A stretch of 35,145 nt of DNA from Streptococcus acidominimus (lineage in GTDB: Bacteria > Bacillota > Bacilli > Lactobacillales > Streptococcaceae). How positions within the stretch are numbered: the stretch's first letter is position 1; each line of letters opens with the position of its first letter. The position numbers and the translations under genes are program-made. The stretch covers positions 1 through 35,145 of the forward strand of contig NZ_MSJL01000024.1 of assembly GCF_001921825.1 (NCBI RefSeq), given 5' to 3'. Of this stretch, positions 23,671-32,548 are shown piece after piece. The notes under the pieces were generated by a model, which saw only the letters and a list, made by a program, of their open reading frames with translations, ran no database searches and was not told the DNA's origin.

Positions 23671-25011
23671 TTACATCTGACTTGCCAAAGATCCCATTGG
23701 ATCCCAAGGCGCAAGGACAGTTGGCTCGGCATTATAGGCTGCGAGTTCTTCTTTTGTCAGCAGGTCTTTTCTGATGACGATTTGATAGGTGTACTCATCC
23801 ATCCAGCTATCACTTGCGACAAAGTAGCCCTTATCTCCAACCTTATCACCCCATGAATTTTCAACCTTCCATTTGAGCGATTGACCATTTTCATCAAGAT
23901 CCACCCCAGTTAGAACCATGGCGTGGGTCATAAGGCTTTCGCTGTAATCAAGACGGCCCGCCTTGTCTTGGTGAAGGTCAATATTCATGCTAGAGCTGAA
24001 GTCGTGCATACCATTTACCATGACCCCTGTCTTACGGTTGCTTGATTGACCGACATCTGACCCAAACCAAACGGTCTCACCCGCCTGCATCTGGGCAATA
24101 GCAAGTTCTTTCAAGCGCTTCATTTCAACATTGAGGTAACGGACAGGTCGGCTACCGACTACGTTTCCAAGCATTTCAACAGTATAAGACTTACCATAAG
24201 GCTTATCATCAGTCGGCGCATTGATAATGGAGACATAATCGTTCAACTGAATGTCCACATATTTCTTGTAAAATTCCTGTGGGGTTAAATCTGTCTCACG
24301 ATAGTAGTTGTTGTCTTTGTCACGGTAGGCAAAATCAAAGGTACGCGGTGGCAATCCAAGTGACATAGCAAGGAAGTTAAAGATTTCTTGCAAGAGTTCT
24401 GTCTTTTTCGCTTGAATGGCTTCGGCTGTTTCTCCTTGTGCTACTAACTCACGCAACATTTGTGCATCTTGGCGGAGCAATTTATTCAAAACAGTATTGA
24501 GTTCACGACTGTTGCTAGAAGAGATAGACTCCGGATAGACAGACTTAGGCACTACTCCGTATTTTTCAAAGAGGGATACAACCATATCCCATTGACCACC
24601 GTCTTGTTGGGGAACATCCAAGAGGAATTTAACCTTACGACTGGTTAAGGCTTGATCGGCTGTCGCAATGACTTGTTCTAAGAACCAGTTGGATTTTTCG
24701 TACTTGTCCCAGAAGAAAGTATGCGCTTGAGAGAGTTCAAAATTTTCCAATTGGAAACCAGCAATCATTTTGTGGCGGAAAGTATTTAGGGCAGCAAACA
24801 TCCAGCAACGACCAGAGGCTTTCTGGTTGCTAACCTTGTCCTTGGTCAAATCAATGGAAAAGACAGGGTCGTTTTCCACGCTGCTGCTACGTTTCTCAAG
24901 AGAAGTATAGATACCATTGTGTGTGATTGCATTTTCCATTGCCGCAAATTGATGATTGGTTTCATAATCAGCAAAGAACTGATCTGTTAATGATTGATGT
25001 AATGAGTTCAT
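23671..25011 (-). CDS. pepC: Aminopeptidase C (bleomycin-hydrolase family, C1B)
   Basis: A 446-residue cytosolic cysteine aminopeptidase that trims peptides during amino-acid scavenging. The catalytic Cys is C69 in QKASGRCWMFAALN, the His in LMTHAMVLTG (about 366) and the Asn in VENSWGDK (about 387). The C-terminal residues after the last strand act as the self-limiting exo-end in this family. No signal peptide. A strong GGAGGACCT ribosome binding site precedes the ATG, and the gene has its own promoter and terminator. Length matches the family. Confidence 0.97.
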   Translation of the reverse strand: MNSLHQSLTDQFFADYETNHQFAAMENAITHNGIYTSLEKRSSSVENDPVFSIDLTKDKVSNQKASGRCWMFAALNTFRHKMIAGFQLENFELSQAHTFFWDKYEKSNWFLEQVIATADQALTSRKVKFLLDVPQQDGGQWDMVVSLFEKYGVVPKSVYPESISSSNSRELNTVLNKLLRQDAQMLRELVAQGETAEAIQAKKTELLQEIFNFLAMSLGLPPRTFDFAYRDKDNNYYRETDLTPQEFYKKYVDIQLNDYVSIINAPTDDKPYGKSYTVEMLGNVVGSRPVRYLNVEMKRLKELAIAQMQAGETVWFGSDVGQSSNRKTGVMVNGMHDFSSSMNIDLHQDKAGRLDYSESLMTHAMVLTGVDLDENGQSLKWKVENSWGDKVGDKGYFVASDSWMDEYTYQIVIRKDLLTKEELAAYNAEPTVLAPWDPMGSLASQM

Positions 25012-25037
25012 AAGGTCCTCCTTTTCTATTAAGACCT

Positions 25038-25065
25038 ATTATAGACCTTTTTGAAAAATCTTCAA
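25038..25065 (-). promoter_or_regulatory. pepC promoter
   Basis: On the minus strand TTGAAG (25065-25060), 16-bp spacer, TATAAT (25043-25038). Confidence 0.75.
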
Positions 25066-25139
25066 GCACGGACCAGAAGCCAATCCTTACTACTCATCTT
25101 CTTTGAAAATCAAAAGAGCGCCGCATCATCTAAAAAACA

Positions 25140-25162
25140 CTCCTACAAAAATTTTGTAGGAG
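25140..25162 (-). terminator. nadE-pncB operon terminator
   Basis: CTCCTACAAAA and TTTTGTAGGAG are perfectly complementary. On the minus strand TGTTTTTTA follows. An outer pair AAAAGAGCGC / GCGCTTTT extends the structure and may serve the other strand. Confidence 0.8.
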
Positions 25163-25263
25163 CGCTTTTGTTTTGTATTTTCTAGTTTTTCATAGTTATG
25201 CAGGTAAAACGTTTTTAAGGAGATAGCTGAAAAACTCCACAAGGCTTTTAACAATCTCGTATC

Positions 25264-26088
25264 TTATTTCCAAAAATCATCAAAGATGGTGATTGGTAAG
25301 TGGCGTTTGTGTTCGGTTTTTTTCCACCAATTCTCGATAATCGTCTGGGCTTGTGGATCAATGCTTTTTCCTTCGAGGTAGTCGTCAATGTTGTCATAGG
25401 TCACACCGAGGGCAACCTCATCTGCTAGCCCGGGTTTATCTTCTTCCAAATCAGCTGTGGGAATCTTTTCATAGAGCGCCTTGTCTGCTCCAAGTTCTGC
25501 CAAGAGGGCTTTTCCTTGGCGCTTATTGAGGCGAAACAGGGGTAGGATGTCTGCGCCCCCATCACCAAACTTCGTGAAAAAGCCTGTGATATTTTCAGCG
25601 GCATGGTCTGTACCGATAACCGCACCAGAGTAGCTGCCTGCAAGAGCGTACTGGGCAATCATGCGACTGCGAGCCTTGATATTTCCCTTGTTAAAATCAG
25701 ACACACCAACCCCAGTCGCCTTTATAGCCTCGGTCATGGTGTCGACACTCTCTTTGATATTGACGACCAGACTGACATCGGGCTTGATAAAGGCAAGGGC
25801 TGCTTGGGCATCTTCTTCGTCTGCCTGAATGCCGTAGGGTAGGCGGACGGCGATAAATTGATAGGTATCATCGCCTGTTTCCGCCCGCATTTCTTCAATG
25901 GCTAGCTGTGCCAGACGACCTGCGAGGGTCGAATCTTGACCGCCAGAAATGCCTAAAACATAACTTTTCAGAAAGGGGTGTTTTTTGAGATAGTCTTTTA
26001 AAAAATCAATGGAGTGACGGATTTCTTCCTGTGGCTGGATGACAGGTTTGACCCCTAATTGCCGGATGATGGTTTTTTGTAGGCTCAT
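25264..26088 (-). CDS. nadE: Ammonia-dependent NAD+ synthetase
   Basis: A 274-residue enzyme amidating nicotinic acid adenine dinucleotide to NAD+. The ATP-pyrophosphatase P-loop is [13 protein letters not shown] (about 44-56). [21 protein letters not shown] and [15 protein letters not shown] are further signatures. The absence of a glutaminase domain makes it NH3-dependent. It overlaps pncB by 4 bp; together they form the last steps of nicotinate salvage (the Preiss-Handler route), with the adenylyltransferase NadD encoded elsewhere. Confidence 0.97.
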   Translation of the reverse strand: MSLQKTIIRQLGVKPVIQPQEEIRHSIDFLKDYLKKHPFLKSYVLGISGGQDSTLAGRLAQLAIEEMRAETGDDTYQFIAVRLPYGIQADEEDAQAALAFIKPDVSLVVNIKESVDTMTEAIKATGVGVSDFNKGNIKARSRMIAQYALAGSYSGAVIGTDHAAENITGFFTKFGDGGADILPLFRLNKRQGKALLAELGADKALYEKIPTADLEEDKPGLADEVALGVTYDNIDDYLEGKSIDPQAQTIIENWWKKTEHKRHLPITIFDDFWK

Positions 26089-27554
26089 TTTTTCTCCTTT
26101 TGGATCGACTGAGTTTGGTTGCGAACCTGCTGAATCAGATTCATCTTGTGATCCCAGACATCTTGGGCTAGGTCAACAGGGTAGTCTTGAGGATTGAGCA
26201 TGCGCTTGTATTCATCCCAGAGTTTGTCGAATTGCGCGTGGGCATAGGTCTGAATATCTGGTAGGCTTGGCAATTCATAGATGAGTTTGCCCTTATCAAA
26301 AATATCTACTAGGAGAGGTAGGGCTTCAAAGTCTGTCACGGTTTTATTGATATAGGTGTAGGTCGGGTGAAACATGTGGATGGATTGCATTTCAGTCACA
26401 TCCGCATCCGCAAAAGTGATATAGTCGCCCTCGGTTTTGCCCTTTTCACGACTGGTAATGCGCCAGACCTGTTTTTTACCCGGTGTCGATACTTTTTCCA
26501 CGTTGGAGGATAGCTTGATCGTATCACGCATCTGTCCTTTTTCATCCTCGATAGAGACAATCTTATAGACAGCACCTAGGGCTGGTTGATCATAAGCGGT
26601 GATGAGTTTTGTGCCGACACCCCAGACATCAATTTTAGCCTTTTGCATTTTCAGGTTTAAAATGGTGTTTTCATCAAGGTCATTGGAGGCGTAGATTTTA
26701 GCCTCGGTATAGCCTGCGTCGTCCAGCTGTTGTCTCACTTTTTTAGAAATGTAAGCCATATCGCCAGAGTCAATCCGTACCCCTAGGAAGTTAATCTTAT
26801 CCCCAAATTCATTGGCAACGCGAATGGCAGCAGGGACACCGAGCCGGAGGGTATCGTAGGTATCGACAAGGAAAACGCAGTTCTTATGGGTGGAAGCGTA
26901 GGCCTTGAAAGAGTCGTAGTCATTGCCGTAGGTCTGTACCAAGGCATGGGCATGGGTACCCGCAACGGGAATACCGAAGATTTTCCCAGCGCGGACATTT
27001 GAAGTCGCACCAGCGCCACCGATAAAGGCTGCGCGTGTTCCCCAGATGGCGGCGTCCATTTCCTGAGCGCGTCTGGTTCCAAATTCAAGGAGCGGTTCAT
27101 CTTCTAAAATGGCTTTGATCCGTCTAGCCTTGGTTGCAATCAAGGTTTGGTAGTTGACGATATTTAGAATAGCTGTTTCAACCAGTTGACATTGGGCAAG
27201 CGGTCCTTCGATTTGCATGATGGGTTCATTGGCAAAGACCAGATCTCCCTCTTTAGCAGAACGGACGGTGAGGGAAAACTCTAATTGGTCCAAATAGTTC
27301 AAAAAGTTTTCTGGATACCCTAGTTCGCGTAGATAATCTAGATCGGTCGGGGTAAATGAAAGGTTGGACAGGTAGTGAACAATCCGTTCCAAACCTGCAA
27401 ATACTGCATACCCATTATGAAAAGGTAGCTTTCTAAAATAGACCTCAAATACCGCATGTTTTTCATGAATGCCTTGCTCGAAATAGACTTGAGCCATATT
27501 GATTTGATACAAATCTGTATGTAAGGTTAAACTATCATCAGAATAAATGTTCAT
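26085..27554 (-). CDS. pncB: Nicotinate phosphoribosyltransferase
   Basis: A 489-residue enzyme making nicotinate mononucleotide from nicotinate and PRPP with ATP. Blocks: [18 protein letters not shown] and [19 protein letters not shown] at the N-terminus, [20 protein letters not shown] (substrate arginine region), [13 protein letters not shown], and [18 protein letters not shown]. It is the first gene of the pncB-nadE operon, with AGGAGGAG before the start. An extended -10 promoter (TGCTATACT, minus strand) lies at about 27578-27586. Streptococci usually lack de novo NAD synthesis, so this pathway is probably essential (inference). Confidence 0.97.
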   Translation of the reverse strand: MNIYSDDSLTLHTDLYQINMAQVYFEQGIHEKHAVFEVYFRKLPFHNGYAVFAGLERIVHYLSNLSFTPTDLDYLRELGYPENFLNYLDQLEFSLTVRSAKEGDLVFANEPIMQIEGPLAQCQLVETAILNIVNYQTLIATKARRIKAILEDEPLLEFGTRRAQEMDAAIWGTRAAFIGGAGATSNVRAGKIFGIPVAGTHAHALVQTYGNDYDSFKAYASTHKNCVFLVDTYDTLRLGVPAAIRVANEFGDKINFLGVRIDSGDMAYISKKVRQQLDDAGYTEAKIYASNDLDENTILNLKMQKAKIDVWGVGTKLITAYDQPALGAVYKIVSIEDEKGQMRDTIKLSSNVEKVSTPGKKQVWRITSREKGKTEGDYITFADADVTEMQSIHMFHPTYTYINKTVTDFEALPLLVDIFDKGKLIYELPSLPDIQTYAHAQFDKLWDEYKRMLNPQDYPVDLAQDVWDHKMNLIQQVRNQTQSIQKEKK

Positions 27555-27577
27555 ATTATTCTCCTCCTGTTACTAAT

Positions 27578-27586
27578 AGTATAGCA
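27578..27586 (-). promoter_or_regulatory. pncB promoter (extended -10)
   Basis: Minus-strand TGCTATACT directly downstream of the prepilin peptidase terminator. Confidence 0.65.
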
Positions 27587-27587
27587 T

Positions 27588-27614
27588 AAAAAAACAGTTA
27601 GGTGTCTGTTTTTT
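27588..27614. terminator. Terminator after the prepilin peptidase gene
   Basis: AAAACAG / CTGTTTT stem with a T7 run on the minus strand and T-run on the plus strand. Confidence 0.7.
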
Positions 27615-27642
27615 CATGCGCTTGGAAATAGGGAAGCGATTA

Positions 27643-27698
27643 AGTTCAATTACACAAGATGAGTGAACGAAGTAATAAAAGGAAACTGAGCGACTATA
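27643..27698. repeat. RUP-like MITE fragment overlapping the end of the prepilin peptidase gene
   Basis: AAGTTCAATTACACAAGATG through AACTGAGCGACTATA; it is the mirror of the 17961 copy. Its terminal CTATA covers 27694-27698 and provides the TAG stop of the minus-strand gene. Confidence 0.8.
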
Positions 27699-28350
27699 AT
27701 TGAAAAATGGATAAGATTTGTACGAGGAGGCTTGCCAAAAAGAGACAGGGGACATAGGCGAGTGATGTAGGCTTGAACACACGAAAGATTACAATTCCTA
27801 GTAGGCTGGCTAGTTGGATAATCCAGAGGAGGTCAGACAGGGAAAAGAATAGCGACAGACTGGCTAAGTAGAAAAAGTCACCCGATCCGATATTGAGTTT
27901 GTAGGTTTCAGCGAGTAGTCCAAGGAAAATGAAGCAACAGAAGACCCAGTTGAGACTTGACAGTAGAAGGGCTAGAGAGGTGAAGGAGAGCCAGACCATC
28001 AGCGGGTATTCTCGGTATTTGATGTCATAGATAGTCAAGACTAGCCCAGCAAAGAGCAGGGAGCCTTGCAACAGAGAGAGCATGCCATTGAAGAGTAGGA
28101 GCGTAAGTCCAGCAGAAATCAGCTCCAGTCCGATATACCAGTAAGAAATCCTTGCTTTACAGTAGCGACACTTAGAGAGCAGGAGTAGCTGGGAGAGAAT
28201 CGGAATCATATCCCACCATTTGAGTGGTCGCTTGCAGTGATTGCAGTGGCTGCTAGGAAAGAGCAGGGATTCATCAGGAAAACGGTCGATGACCACACCG
28301 AGAAATGAACCAATAGAGGCTCCTAAAAAAATGTATAAAATAGTCTTCAT
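27694..28350 (-). CDS. Type IV prepilin peptidase (PilD/ComC/CclA-like)
   Basis: A 218-residue membrane aspartyl protease that cleaves and N-methylates prepilins, in streptococci those of the competence pseudopilus. The cytoplasmic zinc loop has two CxxC pairs (CNHC and CRYC, residues about 36-39 and 60-63). The catalytic aspartates lie in LTIYDIKYREYP and the GxGD-type GSGDFFYLA. About seven or eight helices follow. I use the ATG at 28350; seven codons upstream there is a TTG, and neither start has a strong ribosome binding site. The stop TAG is formed by the terminal repeat of a RUP-like element, so the original last residues may have differed. A CACGAATC motif upstream resembles a competence cin-box imperfectly. 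Confidence 0.92.
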   Translation of the reverse strand: MKTILYIFLGASIGSFLGVVIDRFPDESLLFPSSHCNHCKRPLKWWDMIPILSQLLLLSKCRYCKARISYWYIGLELISAGLTLLLFNGMLSLLQGSLLFAGLVLTIYDIKYREYPLMVWLSFTSLALLLSSLNWVFCCFIFLGLLAETYKLNIGSGDFFYLASLSLFFSLSDLLWIIQLASLLGIVIFRVFKPTSLAYVPCLFLASLLVQILSIFQL

Positions 28351-28433
28351 ATCTATTGATTCGTGATCCAAATTGAAAAAACAAGAAGGAAGATAAAATT
28401 TTTAATGTTTTCGATCCTGCAATTCTGGAAATG

Positions 28434-28442
28434 TGGTAGAAT
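28434..28442 (+). promoter_or_regulatory. Promoter of the radical SAM gene, close to the start codon
   Basis: TGGTAGAAT with TAGAAT at 28437-28442, then AGGAGA and the ATG at 28449. The purine-rich AGGAGA would be untranscribed or at the very 5' end if initiation follows normal spacing. Confidence 0.55.
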
Positions 28443-28448
28443 AGGAGA

Positions 28449-29384
28449 ATGAAATCCTACAATGCGCTGAATGATTATTATCGAACATTATTTGGAGAAA
28501 AGACCTTTAAAGTACCGATTGATGCGGGGTTTGATTGTCCCAATCGTGATGGTACGGTGGCAAAGGGTGGCTGTACTTTTTGTACAGTGTCAGGCTCTGG
28601 AGATGCCATTGTCGCACCTGATGCGCCCATTCGGGAGCAATTCTACAAGGAAATAGACTTTATGCACCGCAAGTGGCCCGAGGTCAGAAAATACTTGGTC
28701 TATTTCCAGAATTTCACCAATACCCATGATAAGGTCGAGGTGATTCGAGAGCGGTATGAGCAGGCCATCAATGAGCCTGGAGTGGTCGGCATCAATATCG
28801 GGACTCGTCCAGATTGTCTACCAGATGAAACAATTGCTTATTTAGCCGAACTGTCCGAGCGCATGCATGTAACGGTGGAATTAGGCTTACAGACGACCTT
28901 TGAGGAAACGTCAAACCTCATTAACCGCGCCCATTCCTATGAGTTATACGTTGAAACGGTGAAACGCTTGCGTCAGTTTCCCAAGATTGAAATTGTCGCT
29001 CATCTCATCAATGGTTTACCGGGTGAGACGCATGAGATGATGCTAGAAAATGTCCGCCGCTGCGTGACAGATAATGATATTCAGGGAATAAAATTGCATC
29101 TATTGCATTTGATGACCAATACGCGAATGCAGCGAGACTACCATGAGGGGCGTTTGCAGTTGCTTAGCCAAGAGGAGTACGTCAAGATCATTTGTGATCA
29201 GTTGGAGATTATCCCCAAGCATATCGTCATTCATCGGATTACAGGAGATGCCCCGCGTGATATGCTGATAGGTCCTATGTGGAGCCTCAATAAGTGGGAG
29301 GTGCTGAATGCGATTGAAAGCGAAATGCGCCGTCGTGGGAGCGTTCAAGGTTGCAAGGCAAAGGAGCAGAAATTTACATGTTAA
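28449..29384 (+). CDS. TIGR01212-family radical SAM protein (YtqA/YhcC-like)
   Basis: A 311-residue radical SAM enzyme. The cluster ligands are in FDCPNRDGTVAKGGCTFC, whose last part CxxxxxxxxxCxxC is the unusual spacing of the TIGR01212/YhcC family. NIGTRPDCLPDE, LGLQTTFEE and HLINGLPGETHEMM are core barrel blocks. In Bacillus the gene ytqA is next to ytqB (mnmM) as here, and the pair is connected with finishing the mnm5s2U wobble modification of tRNA; assignment of this step to the radical SAM protein is known to me only for relatives. The downstream methyltransferase overlaps it by 7 bp. Confidence 0.9.
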   Translation: MKSYNALNDYYRTLFGEKTFKVPIDAGFDCPNRDGTVAKGGCTFCTVSGSGDAIVAPDAPIREQFYKEIDFMHRKWPEVRKYLVYFQNFTNTHDKVEVIRERYEQAINEPGVVGINIGTRPDCLPDETIAYLAELSERMHVTVELGLQTTFEETSNLINRAHSYELYVETVKRLRQFPKIEIVAHLINGLPGETHEMMLENVRRCVTDNDIQGIKLHLLHLMTNTRMQRDYHEGRLQLLSQEEYVKIICDQLEIIPKHIVIHRITGDAPRDMLIGPMWSLNKWEVLNAIESEMRRRGSVQGCKAKEQKFTC

Positions 29385-29935
29385 GACCATTAGAGATGGC
29401 TCATCAGTTTTTGGCAGAAGTTGTGACTAGGGAAGATCTTGTAGTGGATGCGACCATGGGAAATGGGCATGACACCTTGTTCCTCGCTGAGCGAGCTAAA
29501 AAAGTCCTTGCTTTTGATATTCAAGAGCAGGCGCTTGAAAAAACACGGGAGCGCTTAAAAAAAGCAGGTCTTGAAAATGTCGAATTGATATTGACAGGAC
29601 ATGAACAATTAGATGCCTATGTTAAGGAGGTCAAAGCAGGGATTTTCAATCTAGGCTATCTCCCTAGTGCAGACAAGTCTGTGATTACCCAACCCCAGAC
29701 GACCCTTGAGGCGCTTGAAAAATTATGCCAGCGTTTGGTACCGGGCGGTCGGATTGCCGTCATGATCTACTATGGTCATCAGGGTGGAGATGTGGAGCGT
29801 GATGCGGTGCTGGACTTTGCTAGTCGCCTTTCCCAGCAGGAGTTTACAGCAACCATCTATCGCACCCTCAATCAGGTTAATCACCCTCCATTTTTAGTAA
29901 TGCTTGAAAAATTAAAGGAATACAACCATGGATAA
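29378..29935 (+). CDS. mnmM: tRNA 5-(aminomethyl)-2-thiouridine methyltransferase MnmM-like (YtqB, class I SAM)
   Basis: A 185-residue methyltransferase. SAM motif I is VVDATMGNGHDTLFLAE (about 23-39), followed by VLAFDIQE, FNLGYLPSADKSVITQP (the NLGYLPgGDK block of the YtqB family) and PGGRIAVMIYYGH. B. subtilis YtqB is MnmM, which methylates nm5s2U34 to mnm5s2U34 in tRNAs for Glu, Gln and Lys. I start at the ATG at 29378, where the family normally begins; AAGGAG lies 11 bases upstream inside the previous gene. An upstream ATG at 29351 is possible but less good. The gene overlaps the following small gene by 8 bp. Confidence 0.88.
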   Translation: MLRPLEMAHQFLAEVVTREDLVVDATMGNGHDTLFLAERAKKVLAFDIQEQALEKTRERLKKAGLENVELILTGHEQLDAYVKEVKAGIFNLGYLPSADKSVITQPQTTLEALEKLCQRLVPGGRIAVMIYYGHQGGDVERDAVLDFASRLSQQEFTATIYRTLNQVNHPPFLVMLEKLKEYNHG

Positions 29936-30182
29936 AAAATATTTACAGGAAAAATTGGCAGGACTTAGAAGTAAGTACGTTGATTCTAGTGCAGGTGAGC
30001 AATTGGCGAGGAAGTTTGATCATGCGCCTATGAGCAAAAAAATGGCTAAAATCAAACAGAAATTGGTCAGTCTTGAAATGGAACGCTGTCAGAAACAGAT
30101 CGAGCATCGGGATGTGTCTAAAATTGATGAAAAGATTTCCGAGCAGCGGCTCTTATTTGAGAAGTGTTGCGATAAAAAATAA
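29928..30182 (+). CDS. Small helical protein of unknown function
   Basis: An 84-residue, highly charged protein (many Lys, Glu and Arg) with no membrane segment, predicted to be mostly alpha-helical and perhaps coiled-coil in the second half (KIKQKLVSLEMERCQKQ, DVSKIDEKISEQRLL). I do not recognise a family. It is real by context: it overlaps the mnmM end by 8 bp, has AAGGAA before its ATG, and the antiporter gene follows 11 bp later with its own GGAGGTGG, so it lies inside a compact operon. Two cysteines sit near the C-terminus (CCDKK). A role with either neighbour would be guesswork. Confidence 0.7.
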   Translation: MDKKYLQEKLAGLRSKYVDSSAGEQLARKFDHAPMSKKMAKIKQKLVSLEMERCQKQIEHRDVSKIDEKISEQRLLFEKCCDKK

Positions 30183-30193
30183 GGAGGTGGTGG

Positions 30194-32269
30194 ATGACAG
30201 TACTCCTTTATCTGATTATATTTTTATTGGTTCTGATTGCCTCAAATGCGGCTAATAAATTATTTCCCCGCCTCCCTCTGCCCCTCTTACAGATTGTTTC
30301 AGGGATCTTATTGGGATTATGGTTGCCGTCGGGGGAGTTTCATCTGGATACAGAGGCTTTTCTAGCCCTAGTCATTGGACCGCTCTTGTTTCGTGAAGCA
30401 GAAGAGAGTGATGTGACCAGTATCCTGCGCTACTGGCGGATTATTCTATTCCTGATTTTCCCTGTGATTTTTATTTCGACCTTGAGTATCGGCTATATGG
30501 CGCATGTCTTGTGGCTAAGTCTGCCACTAGCAGCCTGTTTGGCAGCTGGTGCTGCTCTTGGTCCGACCGATTTAGTAGCTTTCGCCTCCTTATCTGAACG
30601 CTTTACCTTTACCAAACGGGTCGAAAGCATTTTAAAAGGGGAAGGACTACTCAATGATGCCAGTGGGCTAGTCGCCTTTCAGGTTGCCGTAGCCGCTTGG
30701 GTGACCGGTGCTTTTTCCCTAGAAAAGGCGAGTGTTTCCCTGCTCTTTTCGATTATCGGTGGTTTTGCCATTGGAGCCTTTACAGCCTTTCTCAATCATA
30801 CGCTGCACCGCCTACTCCTAAATGTGCGGGCTTCTGATATTGCGGGGCAATTATTGCTCGAATTGAGCCTCCCCTTGCTGACCTTCTTTTTGGCGGAAGA
30901 AATTCATGTATCAGGAATTATCGCAGTCGTTGTTGCAGGGATTTTGAAGGCAAGTCGTTTTAAAAATATCACCCTACTAGAAGCGCAAGTAGATACAGTG
31001 ACGGACACAGTCTGGCACACGGTGACCTTCATGTTGAACGGTTCTGTCTTTGTGATTTTAGGGATCGAATTACAGCTGATCTTAGAGCCGATTTTGCGCA
31101 ATCCGATTTATGATAACCTTTTCTTGCTGCTGACGGTTTTTGTGCTGACCCTCTTGATGTTCAGTATTCGTTTCCTCATGATTTATGGCTTTTATGTCTT
31201 TAGGGGATTGTGGTTAAAGAAGAAGATGTCCTATGCTTTAAAAGACAGCCTCTTGTTGACCTTTTCAGGCGTTAAAGGGACGGTGTCCATTGCGACTATT
31301 CTCTTGATTCCAGCGACCTTAGAACGTGAATATCCGCTCTTGCTCTTTATCGTAGCAGGGGTGACCCTGCTGAGCTTCTTGTCTGGCTTGGTGGTGCTCC
31401 CACATTTGTCTGATACTAAGGAAGAGACCAAGGATTACTTGATGCACATAGCCATTTTAAATGATGTCGTGACCGAGTTAGAAGCCGATTTAGCCCATAC
31501 CAAGGTCAAGGGACCACTCTATGCAGCCATTGATAACTATCACGGGCGGATTGAAAACCTGATTTTGGAACAGGAAGACAAGTCTGTTCGTAAGGATCTG
31601 GCAAGTCTGCAACTCTTGATTCTTAGTATTGAAAATGATGGTCTGGAACAGGCCTATGAAGAAGGGAAGATTGATGACCGCTCCTATCATCTCTATCAGC
31701 GCTATCTCTTAGCCATGGAGCAACGGATCAACCGTAATTTGGCTTCTCGCTTTACCTATTTCTGGATTGTCTTTTGGCGCATCTCCCGCTTTATTCTTCA
31801 TGAGATTGTAACCCTAGGAGCGAAACTTCGCTCATGGCGCAGAAAAGCAAAGCGTCATTTGACCAAGGACGAGATTGAAAGTATTGCAGAACTTTATCTA
31901 GCAAATACCGAGGTTATCGTTGAGAGCTTGGAGCACTTGAAAGGGATTTATAAAAATTCCCTAGTCAATTTCTTGCAGGACGCTCGCTTGCGCGAGACTG
32001 CTATTATCGGTAGTGGAGCCTTTATTGAGCGGGTTATCACGCGGATGAAGCCCAACAACATTGATGAAATGATGCGAGGCTACTATCTTGAGCGTAAGAT
32101 TATCTTTGAATATGAAGACCAAGGACTGATTTCTGCTAGCTATGCCAAGTATTTGCGACAAAATGTCAATAACCTAGAAAATTACTCCCTCAAGGAAACC
32201 GTTAATACCCTCCCTTACGATGTGATGAATTATGCCCAAAAAGATACAAGGACCTTTAAAAGTCACTAA
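30194..32269 (+). CDS. CPA1-family Na+(K+)/H+ antiporter, NhaP-like
   Basis: A 691-residue protein. The first 410 residues contain about twelve helices of the Na_H_Exchanger fold, with the transport-site blocks GAALGPTDLVAFASL and KGEGLLNDASGLVAFQVAV (the ND pair typical of electroneutral CPA1 exchangers). About 280 cytoplasmic residues follow with no TrkA or cNMP domain that I can recognise; they are helical and charged, probably regulatory. Expected role: sodium and pH homeostasis. It starts with a strong AAGGAGGTGG ribosome binding site and is last in the operon with the radical SAM, MnmM and small protein genes. Confidence 0.9.
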   Translation: MTVLLYLIIFLLVLIASNAANKLFPRLPLPLLQIVSGILLGLWLPSGEFHLDTEAFLALVIGPLLFREAEESDVTSILRYWRIILFLIFPVIFISTLSIGYMAHVLWLSLPLAACLAAGAALGPTDLVAFASLSERFTFTKRVESILKGEGLLNDASGLVAFQVAVAAWVTGAFSLEKASVSLLFSIIGGFAIGAFTAFLNHTLHRLLLNVRASDIAGQLLLELSLPLLTFFLAEEIHVSGIIAVVVAGILKASRFKNITLLEAQVDTVTDTVWHTVTFMLNGSVFVILGIELQLILEPILRNPIYDNLFLLLTVFVLTLLMFSIRFLMIYGFYVFRGLWLKKKMSYALKDSLLLTFSGVKGTVSIATILLIPATLEREYPLLLFIVAGVTLLSFLSGLVVLPHLSDTKEETKDYLMHIAILNDVVTELEADLAHTKVKGPLYAAIDNYHGRIENLILEQEDKSVRKDLASLQLLILSIENDGLEQAYEEGKIDDRSYHLYQRYLLAMEQRINRNLASRFTYFWIVFWRISRFILHEIVTLGAKLRSWRRKAKRHLTKDEIESIAELYLANTEVIVESLEHLKGIYKNSLVNFLQDARLRETAIIGSGAFIERVITRMKPNNIDEMMRGYYLERKIIFEYEDQGLISASYAKYLRQNVNNLENYSLKETVNTLPYDVMNYAQKDTRTFKSH

Positions 32270-32283
32270 AAATAGGGGATACA

Positions 32284-32318
32284 ACGAGTGAAAAACTCCA
32301 GTGGAGATTTTCAGCCTG
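32284..32318. repeat. Solo terminal module of the BOX-like repeat; hairpin after the antiporter gene
   Basis: CGAGTGAAAAACTCCAGTGG continuing with AGATTTTCAGCCT is, apart from four or so changes, the reverse complement of the left end of the 18086 composite. It forms a hairpin GAAAA.CTCCA/TGGAG.TTTTC that may terminate the operon. Confidence 0.65.
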
Positions 32319-32385
32319 TCCTGTAACAGCAATGAGATTTATAACTAGCTGAAGCTAGAGCACCTGTCTCTCTTTTTCGGGCTTT

Positions 32386-32491
32386 TATAGTCATTTAGTT
32401 TATCTTTTATTACTTCGTTAACTCGTCTTGCTGTACTTCAGTACTACCTGCGACTCGTTGCCTAGTACTAAAAATAAACTAAACGGCTATA
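32386..32491. repeat. RUP-like MITE, complete (106 bp)
   Basis: TATAGTCATTTAGTTTAT on the left and the complement of TATAGCCGTTTAGTTTAT on the right. The interior is almost identical to the 23489 copy in reverse. The left end matches the IS630-family end at 34993 for 18 bases. Confidence 0.9.
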
Positions 32492-32548
32492 ATAAAATAT
32501 TATCAAGCCTCATGTGATCTTTCAAGAGTATTCGTATAGTTGTTAAGC

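Noticed and set aside
32529..32536. Exact TACGAATA on the minus strand
   Set aside because: Located just after the ABC ATPase gene and pointing towards the 3' end of the oppositely oriented antiporter gene; no gene could use it.
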